A DNA stretch of 64,000 bases from Plantago major (GCA_026545765.1 CM048844.1:53354932-53418931); one strand, 5' to 3'; counted from the first letter of the stretch, positions 39,355-50,400 are shown. The notes: generated by a model from the letters alone, not told the origin. Numbers and translations: made by a program.

Positions 39355-40124
39355 AAAAGTTCAGGAATTTGGAACGGGCATCCAGAGAAGAGGTATCTGG
39401 AACGGGCATCCAGAGAAGAGAAAAAGAAACTGAACGGGTATCCGTAAGTCAAAAAGGCTAAAGAGCAAAAAGATGTTTTAGATCTCGACACGGAACTCGA
39501 TATCCGAATCACTCTATAAACGGGAACACAAAGGAGAATAGTACAACTAATCTGCAATAACTACTCTTGAAATTCGTGATTATTTCTATCTTGATGAAAA
39601 ACTTGGAAAAATTCTAAGTATAAGACAGATTCAGATGCAAACAGTGTTCTTGGTCATACAAAAATGTGATTCAGATAGCTAATAGCCAAAATTCATTAAA
39701 TGGGCACAATTACACTTGTTGATTGTGATGATTGCTGAAGAAGCAATGGTGACCCTTGATGTAATTAAGCGTTTGATCTATACGGTGGAAATTAATTCAC
39801 AGTAAATAGTGGACTGTAAAAATACTGACAAAGTCCACTTTGCATTTAATGCCGAACTAGCTTTTGCTCACGCCGCGTAAATCATGTATACGCATACACA
39901 AAATCAATTTGTTTGTATTTGTATGTTGAGATTCTATTGCTTTATATATAGGATTTTGGCATTAGAATTCTCTTTTGCCTAATGTTAAATTACGAATTAC
40001 ACAAAAATAGCATAACCTTCTCGATTCTCTCGAAACCTTCTACAATCTCGCAAATCGAGATTAAGTTTTTCGCAAAGAATTATCGAATCAAATCTCTTTC
40101 AAACACCAATCCAAATTCCTACAC
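39355..40124 (+). other. Non-coding spacer between pol and accessory gene
   Basis: No open frame of interest on the sense strand. It starts with a short direct repeat (39371-39440). It then becomes AT-rich, with a tttatatatagg word at 39941-39952 and a TATA-box-like site at its end (40125). This could be the promoter region of the downstream gene, but that is inference. An antisense frame at 39198-39557 overlaps Pol and looks spurious. Confidence 0.5.
39371..39440 (+). repeat. 28-bp direct repeat after pol
   Basis: ggaacgggcatccagagaag occurs at 39371 and again at 39399, a spacing of 28 bp. A third partial copy (tgaacgggtatcc) begins near 39431. The function is unknown; it probably arose by local duplication in the element. 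Confidence 0.85.
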
Positions 40125-40133
40125 TATATAAAG
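40125..40133 (+). promoter_or_regulatory. TATA-box-like site upstream of accessory gene
   Basis: The word ctatataaagag contains tatataaag at 40125-40133, a very close match to the plant core-promoter TATA box. It lies about 215 bp upstream of the first plausible ATG (40343) of the intron-containing gene. A transcription start would be expected some 30 bp downstream. No transcript evidence is available here. Confidence 0.45.
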
Positions 40134-41979
40134 AGATGGCCCCAAAGAATTCTTCTACACGAATCTCAATCCTCCACTTATCATCGAAAAGCAAGCACCG
40201 AGTTGGTTATTGTGAACAACCGACTAGTAGGAGATTTTAATCCCGACCATTGACTTCAAATCACGTAATGATCTGGGTGGTGCCATGGTTGAGGAATACC
40301 ACGCGGCAATAGAGAACCAAGCGCATAAAAAGTCGATTCGACATGCTTGAAAAGGCACAAATCAAGGTTTTCTATCCGCCCAAGTGGAATTTCTTCACTG
40401 ATGTTGGAATTCTACAACAACTCTGTGATAATTTCCGTGTTTCAAGGCACCGCAATAGTTCACAAAACCTCACCCAAGGAAAGGAAATCCTTCCGACTTA
40501 ACAACTTTCAGAAGTTGTTCGAGTTTCAAAATCTTGGAAAGGATTTTGAAATAAACACCAAGGATGATGATCTCCTCAAGGTGTTAAGCAATCAGATGCT
40601 GACGTGTGATCTTGAAAATCGATACACCCACCGAGTTCAAGCTTGTCATCCCAACCGCATAACCGATGGTTCATCGATGTATCTTGCATTCTTCACAGAT
40701 GCTTTGATGGTCTACAAGGAGGTGTCTGATAAGCCAAGAACGATGGATCATGATGTTCTTGCTGAATCAATAAGACAAAAGGCTGGAAAACCCTTTTAAC
40801 TGGGGAAAGTACGCCTTCATGATGTTTGTGAAGAAGATTCAAGGCTTCGAGCCTAAGATTGCCAAAGGACTAGCTGAGCCAAAGGCCACAGTAGGCTATG
40901 GTCTGAAGATATGCTACTTGCTGGAGTAGCTTGGCATTGAGCTCAGAGAGACGGCTGAAATAGCCGACAGTAACCTACTCTACAAATATGAGTATACAAA
41001 CTTGATGAAAAAGGTTACTGGGTCTCAGAAAGGTTCTAAGAAGCGAAAGTCTAAAAAGGTATCTGAAGAAAAGGTTATACTAAGAAGCCTGTAACTTCAA
41101 GAAAGAAGTCTGTTGGCAAATCAGAAGACACACCCATAGAGGTTGTCGATTCCCAGATATCTGCAGGCCTTGCCGATGAACTGATAAAGGCAGATCAACT
41201 CATCAATGCTGCAAAAGAGTTATTAACTACTGAACAAGTAGACTTAGCAAGAGAAAGTGCTTTCAGAAATGTGAAGACTATTACAGAAAGCCTTGCTGAT
41301 GAACTCATAAATGCTGCCAAAAGTGGTGAAAAACACCAAGCCCTATCTCAGTAAACCGTAGGAATTATGGACCAATCGCCCTAATGCCGATGAGAGCTCG
41401 ACGATGAAGATGATGAACTAGTCACCTCAAGTCCTAGAAAGAAGAAAGAGGGCTAAGGTTATCAATAGTAATCGTGAAGAGGTATCCTAAAAAGAACTCT
41501 ACCACAAAGTTGCTGAACAAGCACCTATAGCAAAGGTTGTTGCAAACACACCATCGTGGAAGGTCTCCTATGAACAAATTCAAGAAGCCCCGATGAGTGG
41601 TGACTTAGTGTCGGCAGATGTCATGAAAATGCCACATCTAAAAGTCCGAAGAACCTACTAATGATAATTCTTCCGCCTGCACAACCACAACAACCACAAA
41701 ATCAACTGACACAAGTGTTTGATGATATGGCAAATGAACTCCATTTCAATTACCAAAGATTACAACATCAAGAAAATCCTCAAAAGAGCAGTTCTAACTC
41801 GACAAGAGGGATCAAACCGACACATCCACTCAAGCAGGATCAACTGTGGGAGGCAACCGAGTTGCACACTCGTGAAAGGTGTGAAGTACCTAAAACTTCA
41901 AACAAAGAAGTCAGACCGAATAAGAAGACCAAAGTATAAAAGGGTCACAAGTTCCAGAGACCAATCACCGACAATGCTC

Positions 41980-42061
41980 GTGAATAATGGTTTAACTCCT
42001 ACCTTGTGAAAATTTTTATGCTTGTATATCTTGTTACTTATATAAAAATTCTTTGGTACAG
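41980..42061 (+). other. Predicted intron 1 of accessory gene (82 bp)
   Basis: Begins gtgaat and ends ttctttggtacag, with an AT-rich interior. The acceptor is well defined by the phase-0 exon that starts at 42062 (A-E-L-E-T-Q). The donor is less certain because the preceding bases (gctcgtgaat) may be altered. The 82-bp length agrees with the other four introns. Confidence 0.55.
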
Positions 42062-42160
42062 GCTGAGTTAGAAACACAGAAACAAGAGGAAGCTGGAAAG
42101 CTTGCTTTAGAAACTGAGAAGGAGGTTACCCCAACCTCGCCTCTTAAGAAATCTGAGCCT

Positions 42161-42248
42161 GTACCACAGTTGATAATTGATTCTTAAGATAACACTTTTC
42201 AGTCATTTGTCTATGTTCTTAATCATTTAAAGTAAATGTTTCTAACAG
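42161..42248 (+). other. Predicted intron 2 of accessory gene (88 bp)
   Basis: Runs from gtacca after ...KKSEP to tttctaacag before APTEKEEDK. Reading through it gives an in-frame taa at 42185-42187, so it has to be removed to keep the frame. It is phase 0 on both sides. Confidence 0.65.
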
Positions 42249-42338
42249 GCTCCAACTGAGAAAGAGGAAGATAAGGCAGAAATGCCAGAGACCGACAAGG
42301 TTTCTGAAGAACACATCATTGAGCCTTCTAGCATGAAG

Positions 42339-42422
42339 GTACATGAAAAATCAGTGATAAGTATTCTTCATCATGGGTTATCTTAAACTTCTTCTGAAAT
42401 ATTCAATACTTTCTACTTACAG
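42339..42422 (+). other. Predicted intron 3 of accessory gene (84 bp)
   Basis: Runs from gtacat after ...EPSSMK to tctacttacag before AHSEVEMQR. It is AT-rich with in-frame stops when read through, and phase 0 on both sides. Confidence 0.7.
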
Positions 42423-42575
42423 GCTCATTCAGAAGTAGAAATGCAAAGGGAAAAAGTTGCGACATCCCCTGCATCAATGGAAATTGATGAAGCTCCCAAG
42501 GCAACAGCACATGAAAGAATACCAGAAACTGAGAAAGTTTCTGAGAAAAATGACTCTGAGCTTCCTATTGAGGAA

Positions 42576-42661
42576 GTAAGTCCAAAACTTAGAACTCATT
42601 AAAGCATTTATGCACAAATTCTTTCAAATAATTTCCTAAGTATCAGAATCTTAATTCTCAG
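42576..42661 (+). other. Predicted intron 4 of accessory gene (86 bp)
   Basis: The donor gtaagt is the consensus 5' splice site. The acceptor is ttaattctcag. The flanking exons read ELPIEE and VQERKVDED in phase 0. Confidence 0.75.
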
Positions 42662-42778
42662 GTTCAAGAAAGAAAGGTTGATGAGGACCAGACTTCCAAG
42701 TCTCCACCTCACAACAAGATATCTGAGACACCAATTGTCTTAGTAGCACATGTCTCTGAGCCTGAAGTACTTACTCAG

Positions 42779-42856
42779 GTAACTCAGAAACTAAACTACA
42801 CTTCTACTCAGATATCTACAAAAGTTTTGAAGCTCACTCAAAACTCTTTCTTTCAG
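42779..42856 (+). other. Predicted intron 5 of accessory gene (78 bp)
   Basis: Runs from gtaact after EVLTQ to a strong pyrimidine-rich acceptor ctctttctttcag before LKRVQSSPND. Phase 0 on both sides. Confidence 0.72.
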
Positions 42857-45560
42857 CTCAAACGAGTGCAAAGCAGTCCCAATGATGAGAAAAGGACCTA
42901 CTTTCCTTCTTCAAAGCTCAAACCCGCCAAAGCATATTCAATGCTTCAAGAAATGGCAAAGGTTAAGGTGCTCGATCTCTCCGAAATATTGAGAATCACA
43001 GATCAACCAACCGCATTTAGCACGAGCTCGACTTGAGACGATATCCATGCAATGTTCCCCACCGAACAAGACATAGTTACACTCTATTGCATAAGGATTT
43101 CTAGAGAAGTGGCGACATTTGATACAAGCCTTTGAATAGCAGATGGTCGCAAGATTACATGGCATTCTGCCCGCCTCTGCACTGCAATTTATACCTTCCA
43201 ACAAGAAGAGGTTAATGGGCGTAAAATCACTATTCCTCAAGTGATCAATTCAGATCCAAGATGATGAGGAGGAAGAGATAAACGAAAACGACTTCGATGA
43301 ACCTCCCACGACCATCACCAAAAGGATGACATGCATAAAAAGGATGATGATGATGCCTCGCACTGTGGACCGGAGGAATTTCACAAAGAAATCATGCCTC
43401 AACTGCTGAAAAGCAAACTGAGAGGAACGCACAGAAATCTCCGTCTCCATCTTCCCAACAAAAGGTTATTACTGAACAAGTAGTTGAGGATTCTGAGGAA
43501 ATTGCTCAGAAATTGTTGAATACTCAATCCGTAATCGCCAACTCGCATAACCGCTGAAGAAGAACAATACCCATCTTCAACTGGAAGACCAGATAGCAAA
43601 ATCCAGAGACAAGCTTGACCAACTACAAGATCAATATCTGCAAGAGATGATTGCTTACTCTAAGGTTAAAGAGCTACAGGATGCTGTAAATGCCATCACC
43701 AAAGAACTCGACATCAAGAAGTATTCAAATTAAGCATGATGCTGCGCATCATCTTCAAAAGAAGTACCATCCTCCCAAAAGGAAGAAACCAATCTCCGAG
43801 ATGGTTGCCGGACTCGACACAATCGATGAGAATGTCCAAGAGGATGAAGATCACCTTGATTACTCGATGATGAAGAAGACAAGACTTTCAGAGCATCGCA
43901 ATGAACATCTAGCTGTTTCACACTTGAAAAGGAAACTGATTGCTCCTGAAACTTTCAGCAAACTGCCAAATGTCCACTCCCATGAATACATGAACAGATA
44001 CCAAGTACTGGCTCATCTGAAAAAGGAGATGTCTTCACAGAACAAGGAAGTAATCCTCCGTCCCTCTCGAATGAAAAGTTCACCGAGCTCACACCAGAGA
44101 ACAACTAGCATAGTCATTGCTCGTAAAGATCCGGAATGATAAGGACGATGATGCATCTTTAGTTGAAAAAGCTTTCCAAGAGGCAAGTTACATCGCTGAA
44201 AAGCAGATGCCATCCTAGCCATCAAGGCAGCAAACCGATAAGGACAATGGACTTATCAAGCAAAATCAGAGCTCAAAGTCAACTTCGGTTGGTCACCGCT
44301 TACAATTATTTACAAGGGCATTTTACCTCTCTCTCGATTCTTTGTGAGACGAGTCACCAACAATGACTAAGGGGAAAGAGGTACAACTGACCTCAAAGTC
44401 GGGGAATGGGAAGAAGGAGAAGAAACAAGAAGAAACTGAGTCAAAAGCGGCTCGAGAGGAAGAAGAAACATGAAAACTTCCCACCCACCACCACTCGTAA
44501 TCAATGAACCTCCTCAAGCCAAGTCATGGTAAATAGTAGCCGCTTCCCGTAAACCCATCAAGGAACTACAATGATAACAAGGGCCATGGCACAGAAACCT
44601 CCAAGGAGTACCAATGCTCCAAGGAGAAGACAGGTTAAAGGGATTGATGAATCTTTTGAAGAAAAAGAAGAAGGCTAAATCAAGTCCCTGGGCAATGAAG
44701 AAGGCTGTAAAACTCTCACAAGATTTAATCTTGATGATGATGAGGAAACTGATGAAGATGAAGCCCTCTTCACGTAAAAAGGAAAATTGAAAGCCTAATC
44801 GAGCCCATAGTCGCAAAGCCCTAGCAGCCTAAAACACCCTCTCGAAATACCAAGTCTATCCAGGTGGTTCTTCAAGCAACAACCCCAAAGAGAATTCAAG
44901 ATGAGATGGAACAGATCGAGAGTCGAGCAAAGACAAAGTCAACTTCCACTGTGCCAAGAAGCCAAAATGAGTATGTGAAGAATGACAATGACCTCCGCTC
45001 TGTGTGCATCAATCAGAAAAATGGCTATTGGATTCTTGAACATAAGCATCTACTGGTAAATTCAAGATTTCCAGAACCAATCCATAAACAACTTATGGCA
45101 TGGAGAAAAGATAAGCCAACCTTGATCAACACCAATCACATTAAAGCCTGGTTGGATTTTGAAGTTGTCCAGAGAACTGAAGCCATGAAAAAGGACCTCT
45201 CTGATGAATGTCCATATGGAAAGCCGTGATGATGCATGTAATCAATATCACAGAACAGCACAAGAGCAAGACTCATTGTGGAACCCATGAGTCGTTTCTA
45301 TCTAATCAAGATCAATACAAGTGTGACATCGATATCCGAGGATTATCTACTAATACTTCAAGCTTTCAAATATCAGAATAGAGCATGCCTGGAAGTGGGG
45401 AAAGTATCTGTGGGTCAAACATTTTGTCAAGAAAAATCCTACCAAAACCTACAAAGAGGTCTGTGGATTTGCCAGAGAGACTGAGATGCTCGTCAGAACA
45501 CTTCTCTATGATTATTCTGATGACATCAAAAGGTTTGGAGATAGAAAATTTGCAGACTGA

Positions 45561-45928
45561 TCCACAGAAGTACTGTTGAAGACTTGAAGAGTTGAAGACT
45601 AGTCTATTAGGATGTTTACTTAGATCTTGGTTACTCCTGTTGTCCTAATTTACTATGTAGTTTTTGTTGTATTTTTGCTGACTGAGCTAAAATTGTTTTA
45701 TGTGTTGAAGTTATCTGTAATCTTTCTTTGTAACTTATCTGAAGAACTTACTCTCAGATAGTATTCTATAAAAGATAACTTGTCAGCAAAGATCACACCT
45801 TGTGATTTGGTTGATGTTTACTTTCTGCACTTAATTGAATGAATTGAAAAATCTTAAGAAATGATTAAGTGTTGGATTGTTCACTCATCCAGATTTGTAA
45901 TAGGTCAGATAGTCATCGTTGACTGATC
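45561..45928 (+). other. 3' untranslated region between accessory gene and PPT
   Basis: T-rich, with no open frame. It looks like the 3' untranslated part of the accessory gene leading to the polypurine tract. A tataaaag word at 45767 is present but has no supporting context. Confidence 0.5.
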
Positions 45929-45943
45929 AAAAAGGGGGAAATT
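45929..45943 (+). promoter_or_regulatory. Polypurine tract (plus-strand primer)
   Basis: aaaaagggggaaa lies directly before the 3' LTR start tgttag. The purine run followed by TG is the standard plus-strand priming site of LTR retrotransposons and fixes the 5' edge of the 3' LTR. Confidence 0.85.
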
Positions 45944-47078
45944 TGTTAGGAAATTTGTTAGATATTTTGTTAGAAATATCTGTTTAGATTTTGATCAGCA
46001 ACATGATCACTTATCTTAGTCTCAGAAAGGTGATTAGTACTCTTGGTTCACTTGAACATTGTAAATAGGAAACCCACCAAGTATGATAGCCTAGCTAATC
46101 TTGTATAGGATGTTAGGTCTCAAAATGTAATTTTTATTTTATGAAGAGAAGACCAAGAAGAAGACATCCAAGCAGAACAAGTTCAACGACATTGAAGACT
46201 TGAAGAACCGCATAATATTATCAAACAGCTTTACAGATACTTGGCTAGATATCTTGAAGACACTAATAGTTTTAAACAAATGTGTCACAAGAGATATCTC
46301 GAGAAATAAAAGGTCTATCTCGAAAACAAGGAAAGTGTCCACAGACATTCATTCACAGATACTTGAGCTTTAACCACATTTCAAAAGAAATATATATATA
46401 TTGCAAACAAAGTTGTTTCAATAAAAGTGGTATCTAAAGTTAAAGACAAGAACGCAAAGAATCGTAGAAATGATCAAGGTTGTTCTCGACATAAAGCATA
46501 GTTCCGTTGGCACTACAGGACAAAAGTATAGTACAATGCATTAAATGCACGGACAGAGATGTCTGAACAAAAGCAACGGTAGCTTCTGAAGAAGAAGACA
46601 AACCTACTACAGTACTATACACAAATATCGATAGTTTGAATTTGATTTAAGCCTAACGGATACTATTCAAACGGCACTCAAATTCATCTATGAATATCAA
46701 CACTTAGACAGCTTGAGAAGACACACAATCTGAAGAACTTACACTGAACACATATCTCGCTATCTCAAGCAAATTACTTATCCTCAAAGCTTTCTGGTGC
46801 GACCAAAGCTCTTGATCTTGAGTAACACTGAATTTCTAAGTGTCCTGATCCTAAACAAGCACTGCTATCTGTGAAAGAGTTGAATTGAAAGATCAAGTAT
46901 CTGAGATTCATTCTCCTGAACATTTATCTAAGACTTGGGTCAGTAAAAAGAACAAGATACCATACATTGAAAAGTTTATTAAGTATACTTGATTCACAGA
47001 GCTATCTGATTAACTGAAAAGTTATTAAAGAAGCTCATCTGACAACTCAAACAAAAACCAACACCATCACTGGCGTGG

Positions 47079-47240
47079 AGTACAGGAAGTACTTAGTTTG
47101 AGAAACTAAGGAATAATTCCAAGGTTATTGAGCACAGGAAGTACTTAGCTTGGGAAGCTAGGGAATAGCTCAAAAAGGTTTCTAAGTACAGGAAGTACTG
47201 TCAATGTGGAAAGCTTGGGAACAACTCAGTGGAACATTTG
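47079..47240 (+). repeat. Triplicated ~53-bp block inside the LTR
   Basis: a(g)tacaggaagtact recurs at about 47079, 47131 and 47185, spacings of 52 and 54 bp. Each is followed by a (c/t)ttg(a/g)gaa block and a gaa(t/c)a(a/g) block. Tandem blocks of this type can hold transcription-factor sites in plant copia LTRs; that role is inference here. Confidence 0.75.
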
Positions 47241-47416
47241 TCAGAACCATTTGTTTAAGGAAGCTTAGAATAGGATTTTGTAAGGTGACCTCAATTATCT
47301 ATTCTAGTGAATTCTAGGTCTTGAAGACCAAGTGGATTAGTGGAGGATTACGCCACCTCCAGATACCACTATACTTGCCGTGTTATTTACTTTTTCAGAT
47401 TTCTACTTTTCAAAGA

Positions 47417-47432
47417 ACACACACACACACAC
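47417..47432 (+). repeat. Short AC microsatellite
   Basis: About eight AC dinucleotides within the 3' LTR. A simple repeat with no evident function. Confidence 0.8.
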
Positions 47433-50400
47433 TTTAACTGTTTCTGCACTTATCTATCTTAAGTCTTCCGCGCTCTGAATCTAAGTATTAGATATCTACA
47501 CAGATATCTGAGAAATAGTTTTTATCGACAAAAGTTTTAAACGACTCTTCACCCCCTCTAGTGTTTTACTTTGCCGTTATCTGGACCAACATTTTGTGTG
47601 TTGTTTATCTCTCAGGCAAAGTTGTTCGTTTGTTGTTTATCCCACTCCTTTTGTGTGTTGTTTAACTCTCCATTAGAGTTCTTCGTTTGTGATACTCTTA
47701 CTCCTTTATGTGCAATTTTTAAATCTCGAATAGACTTTTCGTTACTCATTATCCAACTCCTTCAGCGTGTTGTTTATCTGTCAAGCAGAGTTGCTCGTTT
47801 GTTGTTTAACTCTTAATTAGAGTTCTTCGTTTGAGATAGAACTCCTTTCTGTGTATTTTTTAAATCTCGAATAGACTTCTTCGTTTCTCATTATCACACT
47901 CCTTTAGTGTGTTGTTTATCTCTCAAGAAGAGTTGTGTTAGTTTGTTGTTAATCCCACTTCTTTTGTGTGTTGTTTAACTATGAATTAGAGTTCTTCGTC
48001 TATGATACCCTTACTCCTTTTCTCGTAATTTTTAAATCTCGAATAGACCTTTTGCTTCTCATTATCCCACCTTTTTAGTGTGTTGTTTATCTCTAAGGCA
48101 AAGTTGTTCGCTTGTTGTTTATCCCACTCCTTTGTGTGTTGTTTAACCTCCATTAGAGTTCTTCGCTTATGATACTCTTACTCTTTTTTGTAATTTTAAA
48201 TCTCGAATAGACCTTTTCGCTTCTCATTATCCCACCTTTAGTGTGTTGTTTATCTCTCGTGCAAAGTTGTTCGCTTGTTGTTTATCCCACTCCTTTTGTG
48301 TGTTGTTTAACTCCAATTAGAGTTCTTCGCTTGTGATACTCTTACTCCTTTCTCGTAATTTTTAAATCTCAATAGACTTTTTCGCTTCTCATTATCCCAC
48401 CCTTTAGTGTGTTGTTTATCTCTCAAGCAGTTGTTCGCTTGTTGTTTATCCCACACCATTTGTTTGTTGTTTAACTTAATTAGAGTTCTTCGCTTGAGAT
48501 AGAACTCCTTTCGTGTATTTTTAAATCTCAAATAGACTTTTTTCGCTTCTCATTATCACACCTCTAGTGTGTGTTGTTTATCTCTCAAGCAGTTGTTCGC
48601 TTGTTGTTAATCCCACTTTTTGTGTTGTTTAACTTAATTAGAGTTCTTCGTCTGTGATACTTTTACTCCTTTCGTGTAATTTTTAAATCTCGAATAGACT
48701 TTTTCGCTTCTCATTATCCCACTTTAGTGTGTTGTTTATCTCTCATGCAGTTGTTCGCTTGTTGTTTATCCCACTTTGTTTGTTGTTTAACTCTAATTAG
48801 AGTTCTTCGTTTTAGATAGAACTCCTTTCGTGTAATTTTTAAATCTCAATAGATTTTTCGCTTTCTCATTATCACACTCCTTTAGTGTGTTGTTTATCTC
48901 TCAAGTAGTTGTTCGCTTGTTGTTAATCCCACTTTTGTGTGTTGTTTAACTCTTAATTAGAGTTCTTCGATGTGATACTCTTTACTCCTTTTGTGTAATT
49001 TTTAAATCTCAATAGACTTTTTCATTTCATAATCCCACCTTTTGTGTGTTGTTTATCTCTCGTGCAAAGTTGTTCGCTTGTTGTTTATCCCACTCTTTGT
49101 TTGTTGTTTAACTCTCCATTAGAGTTCTTCATTTGTGATACTCTTTACCTTTCTCGTAATTTTTAAATCTCTAATAGACTTTTTCGTTTCTCATTATCAC
49201 ACTACTCTAGTGTGTTGTTTTTCTCTCAAACAGAGTTCTTTGTTTGTTTGTTAATCCCACTCCTTTTGAGGGTTGTTTAACTCATAATTAGAGTTCTTCG
49301 TCTGTGATACTCTTACTCCATCATGTGTAATTTTTAAATCTCGAATAGTCCTTTCGCTTTCTCATTATCCCACTCCTTTAGTGTGTTGTTTATCTCTAAG
49401 CAAAGTTGTTCGCTTGTTGTTTATCCCACTCCTTTTGTTTGTTGTTTAACTCTTAATTAGAGTTCTTCGTGTGATACTCTTACTCCTTTTCTGTAATTTT
49501 TAAATCTGAATAGACTTTTCGCTTCTCATTATCCCACCTTTAGTGTGTTGTTTATCTCTCGTGCAAAGTTGTTCGTTTGTTGTTTATCCCACTTTTTGTG
49601 TTGTTTAACTCTTAATTAGAGTTCTTCGCTTGTGATACTCTTACTCCTTTCTCTGTAATTTTAAATCTCAATAGACTTTTTCGCTTTCTCATTATCCCAC
49701 TCCTTAGTGTGTTGTTTATCTCTCGTGCAAAGTTGTTCGCTTGTTGTTTATCCCACTCTTTTGTGTTGTTTAACTCTAATTAGAGTTCTTCGTTGTGATA
49801 CTCTTACTCCTTTCTGTAATTTTTAAATCTCAATAGACTTTTTCGCTTCTCATTATCCCACCTTTAGTGTGTTGTTTATCTCTCAAGCAGTTGTTCGTTT
49901 GTTGTTTATCCCACCTTTGTTTGTTGTTTAACTCATAATTAGAGTTCTTCGTTGTGATACTCTTACTCCTGTGTAATTTTTAAATCTCAATAGACCTTTT
50001 CGCTTCTCATTATCCCACTCCTTTAGTGTTGTTTATCTCTCAAAGTTGTTCGCTTGTTGTTAATCCCACCTTTTGTGTTGTTTAACTCTTAATTAGAGTT
50101 CTTCGTGATACTTTTACTCCATTCTGTGTAATTTTTATATCTCGAATAGACCTTTTCATTTCTCATTATCCGACTCCTTTAGTGTTTTGTTTAACTCTCA
50201 CGCAAAGTTGTTTGTTTGTTGTTTATCCCACTCCTTTTATGTGTTGTCTAACTCTCCATTATAGTTCTTCGTCTGTTATACTATTACTTCTTTTTATGTT
50301 TATTTTATATCTGGAATAGACTTTTTCGCTTTCTCATTATCCCACCTTTAGTGTGTGTTGTTTATCTCTCAAGCAGTTGTTCGTTTGTTGTTTATCCCAC

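Larger units (their letters stand above)
40343..45560 (+). pseudogene. Multi-exon accessory gene carried between pol and 3' LTR, damaged
   Basis: I do not recognise the family. The proposed order is a long first exon (about 40343-41979), four short exons (42062-42160, 42249-42338, 42423-42575, 42662-42778) and a long last exon (42857-45560). The first exon starts MLEKAQIKVFYPPKWNFFTD, with an alternative frame open from 40347 to 40799. It includes KYAFMMFVKKIQGFEPKI and an [20 protein letters not shown] segment (41082-41354). The short exons encode acidic Glu/Lys/Pro/Ser-rich, probably disordered peptides. The last exon begins LKRVQSSPNDEKRTY and runs with scattered stops (43034, near 43135) and frameshifts. 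It includes an ILEHKHLLVNSRFPEPIHKQ segment (within 44864-45229) and ends RIEHAWKWGKYLWVKHFVKK to a stop at 45558-45560. It lies sense to the element. It could be an env-like accessory gene of a copia lineage or a captured host gene. Protein-level intactness is poor. Confidence 0.6.
34172..47591 (+). mobile_element. Ty1/copia LTR retrotransposon, 5'-truncated by gap, decayed
   Basis: Domain order on the + strand is gag remnant with zinc knuckle, protease, integrase, reverse transcriptase, RNase H. Integrase before RT is diagnostic of Ty1/copia. A long accessory region, a polypurine tract (about 45929) and a 3' LTR (about 45944-47591) follow. Satellite in the same orientation and the same module phase flanks it: the left arm stops in module A at atcccacct, and the right arm resumes in module A at ttttgtgtgttg, as expected for one insertion into a monomer. 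The element cannot be autonomous as shown: gag, protease and integrase have frameshifts or stops and the 5' LTR is absent. The 3' boundary is inferred from the ccaaca end and the first satellite bases. Confidence 0.92.
45944..47591 (+). mobile_element. 3' LTR of the copia element
   Basis: Starts tgttaggaaatttg right after the polypurine tract and ends tatctggaccaaca at the satellite junction, giving about 1648 bp with TG...CA ends. Inside are a TATA-like tatatatata (46391-46400) and aataaa (46420-46425), a triplicated block (47079-47240) and a short AC microsatellite (47417-47432). The end is immediately followed by ttttgtgtgttg of satellite module A. The partner LTR is not in the window, so neither LTR identity nor a target-site duplication can be checked. 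Frames within it are not coding. Confidence 0.82.

Noticed and set aside
39198..39557. 119-codon minus-strand frame
   Set aside because: Antisense to the RNase H end and the spacer; the sense strand carries clear copia motifs here.
39355..40124. A second, nested 3' LTR directly after pol
   Set aside because: No polypurine tract plus TG start and no matching CA end were seen here; the only coherent PPT-LTR junction is at 45929-45944.
43250..44816. Several minus-strand frames of 63-100 codons in the accessory gene
   Set aside because: Ser/Phe-rich antisense shadows of Glu/Lys-rich sense coding; no domain, no consistent start context.
45767..45774. tataaaag as a promoter for a downstream transcript
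   Set aside because: It lies 3' of the accessory gene and just before the polypurine tract, with no open frame after it; it is more likely chance in AT-rich sequence.
34172..47591. Ty3/gypsy or endogenous pararetrovirus identity
   Set aside because: Integrase precedes RT, and the RT/RNase H motifs (YVDDIIFGS, YSDADYAG, ADIFTKPL) are of copia type; no movement-protein or coat motifs were seen.
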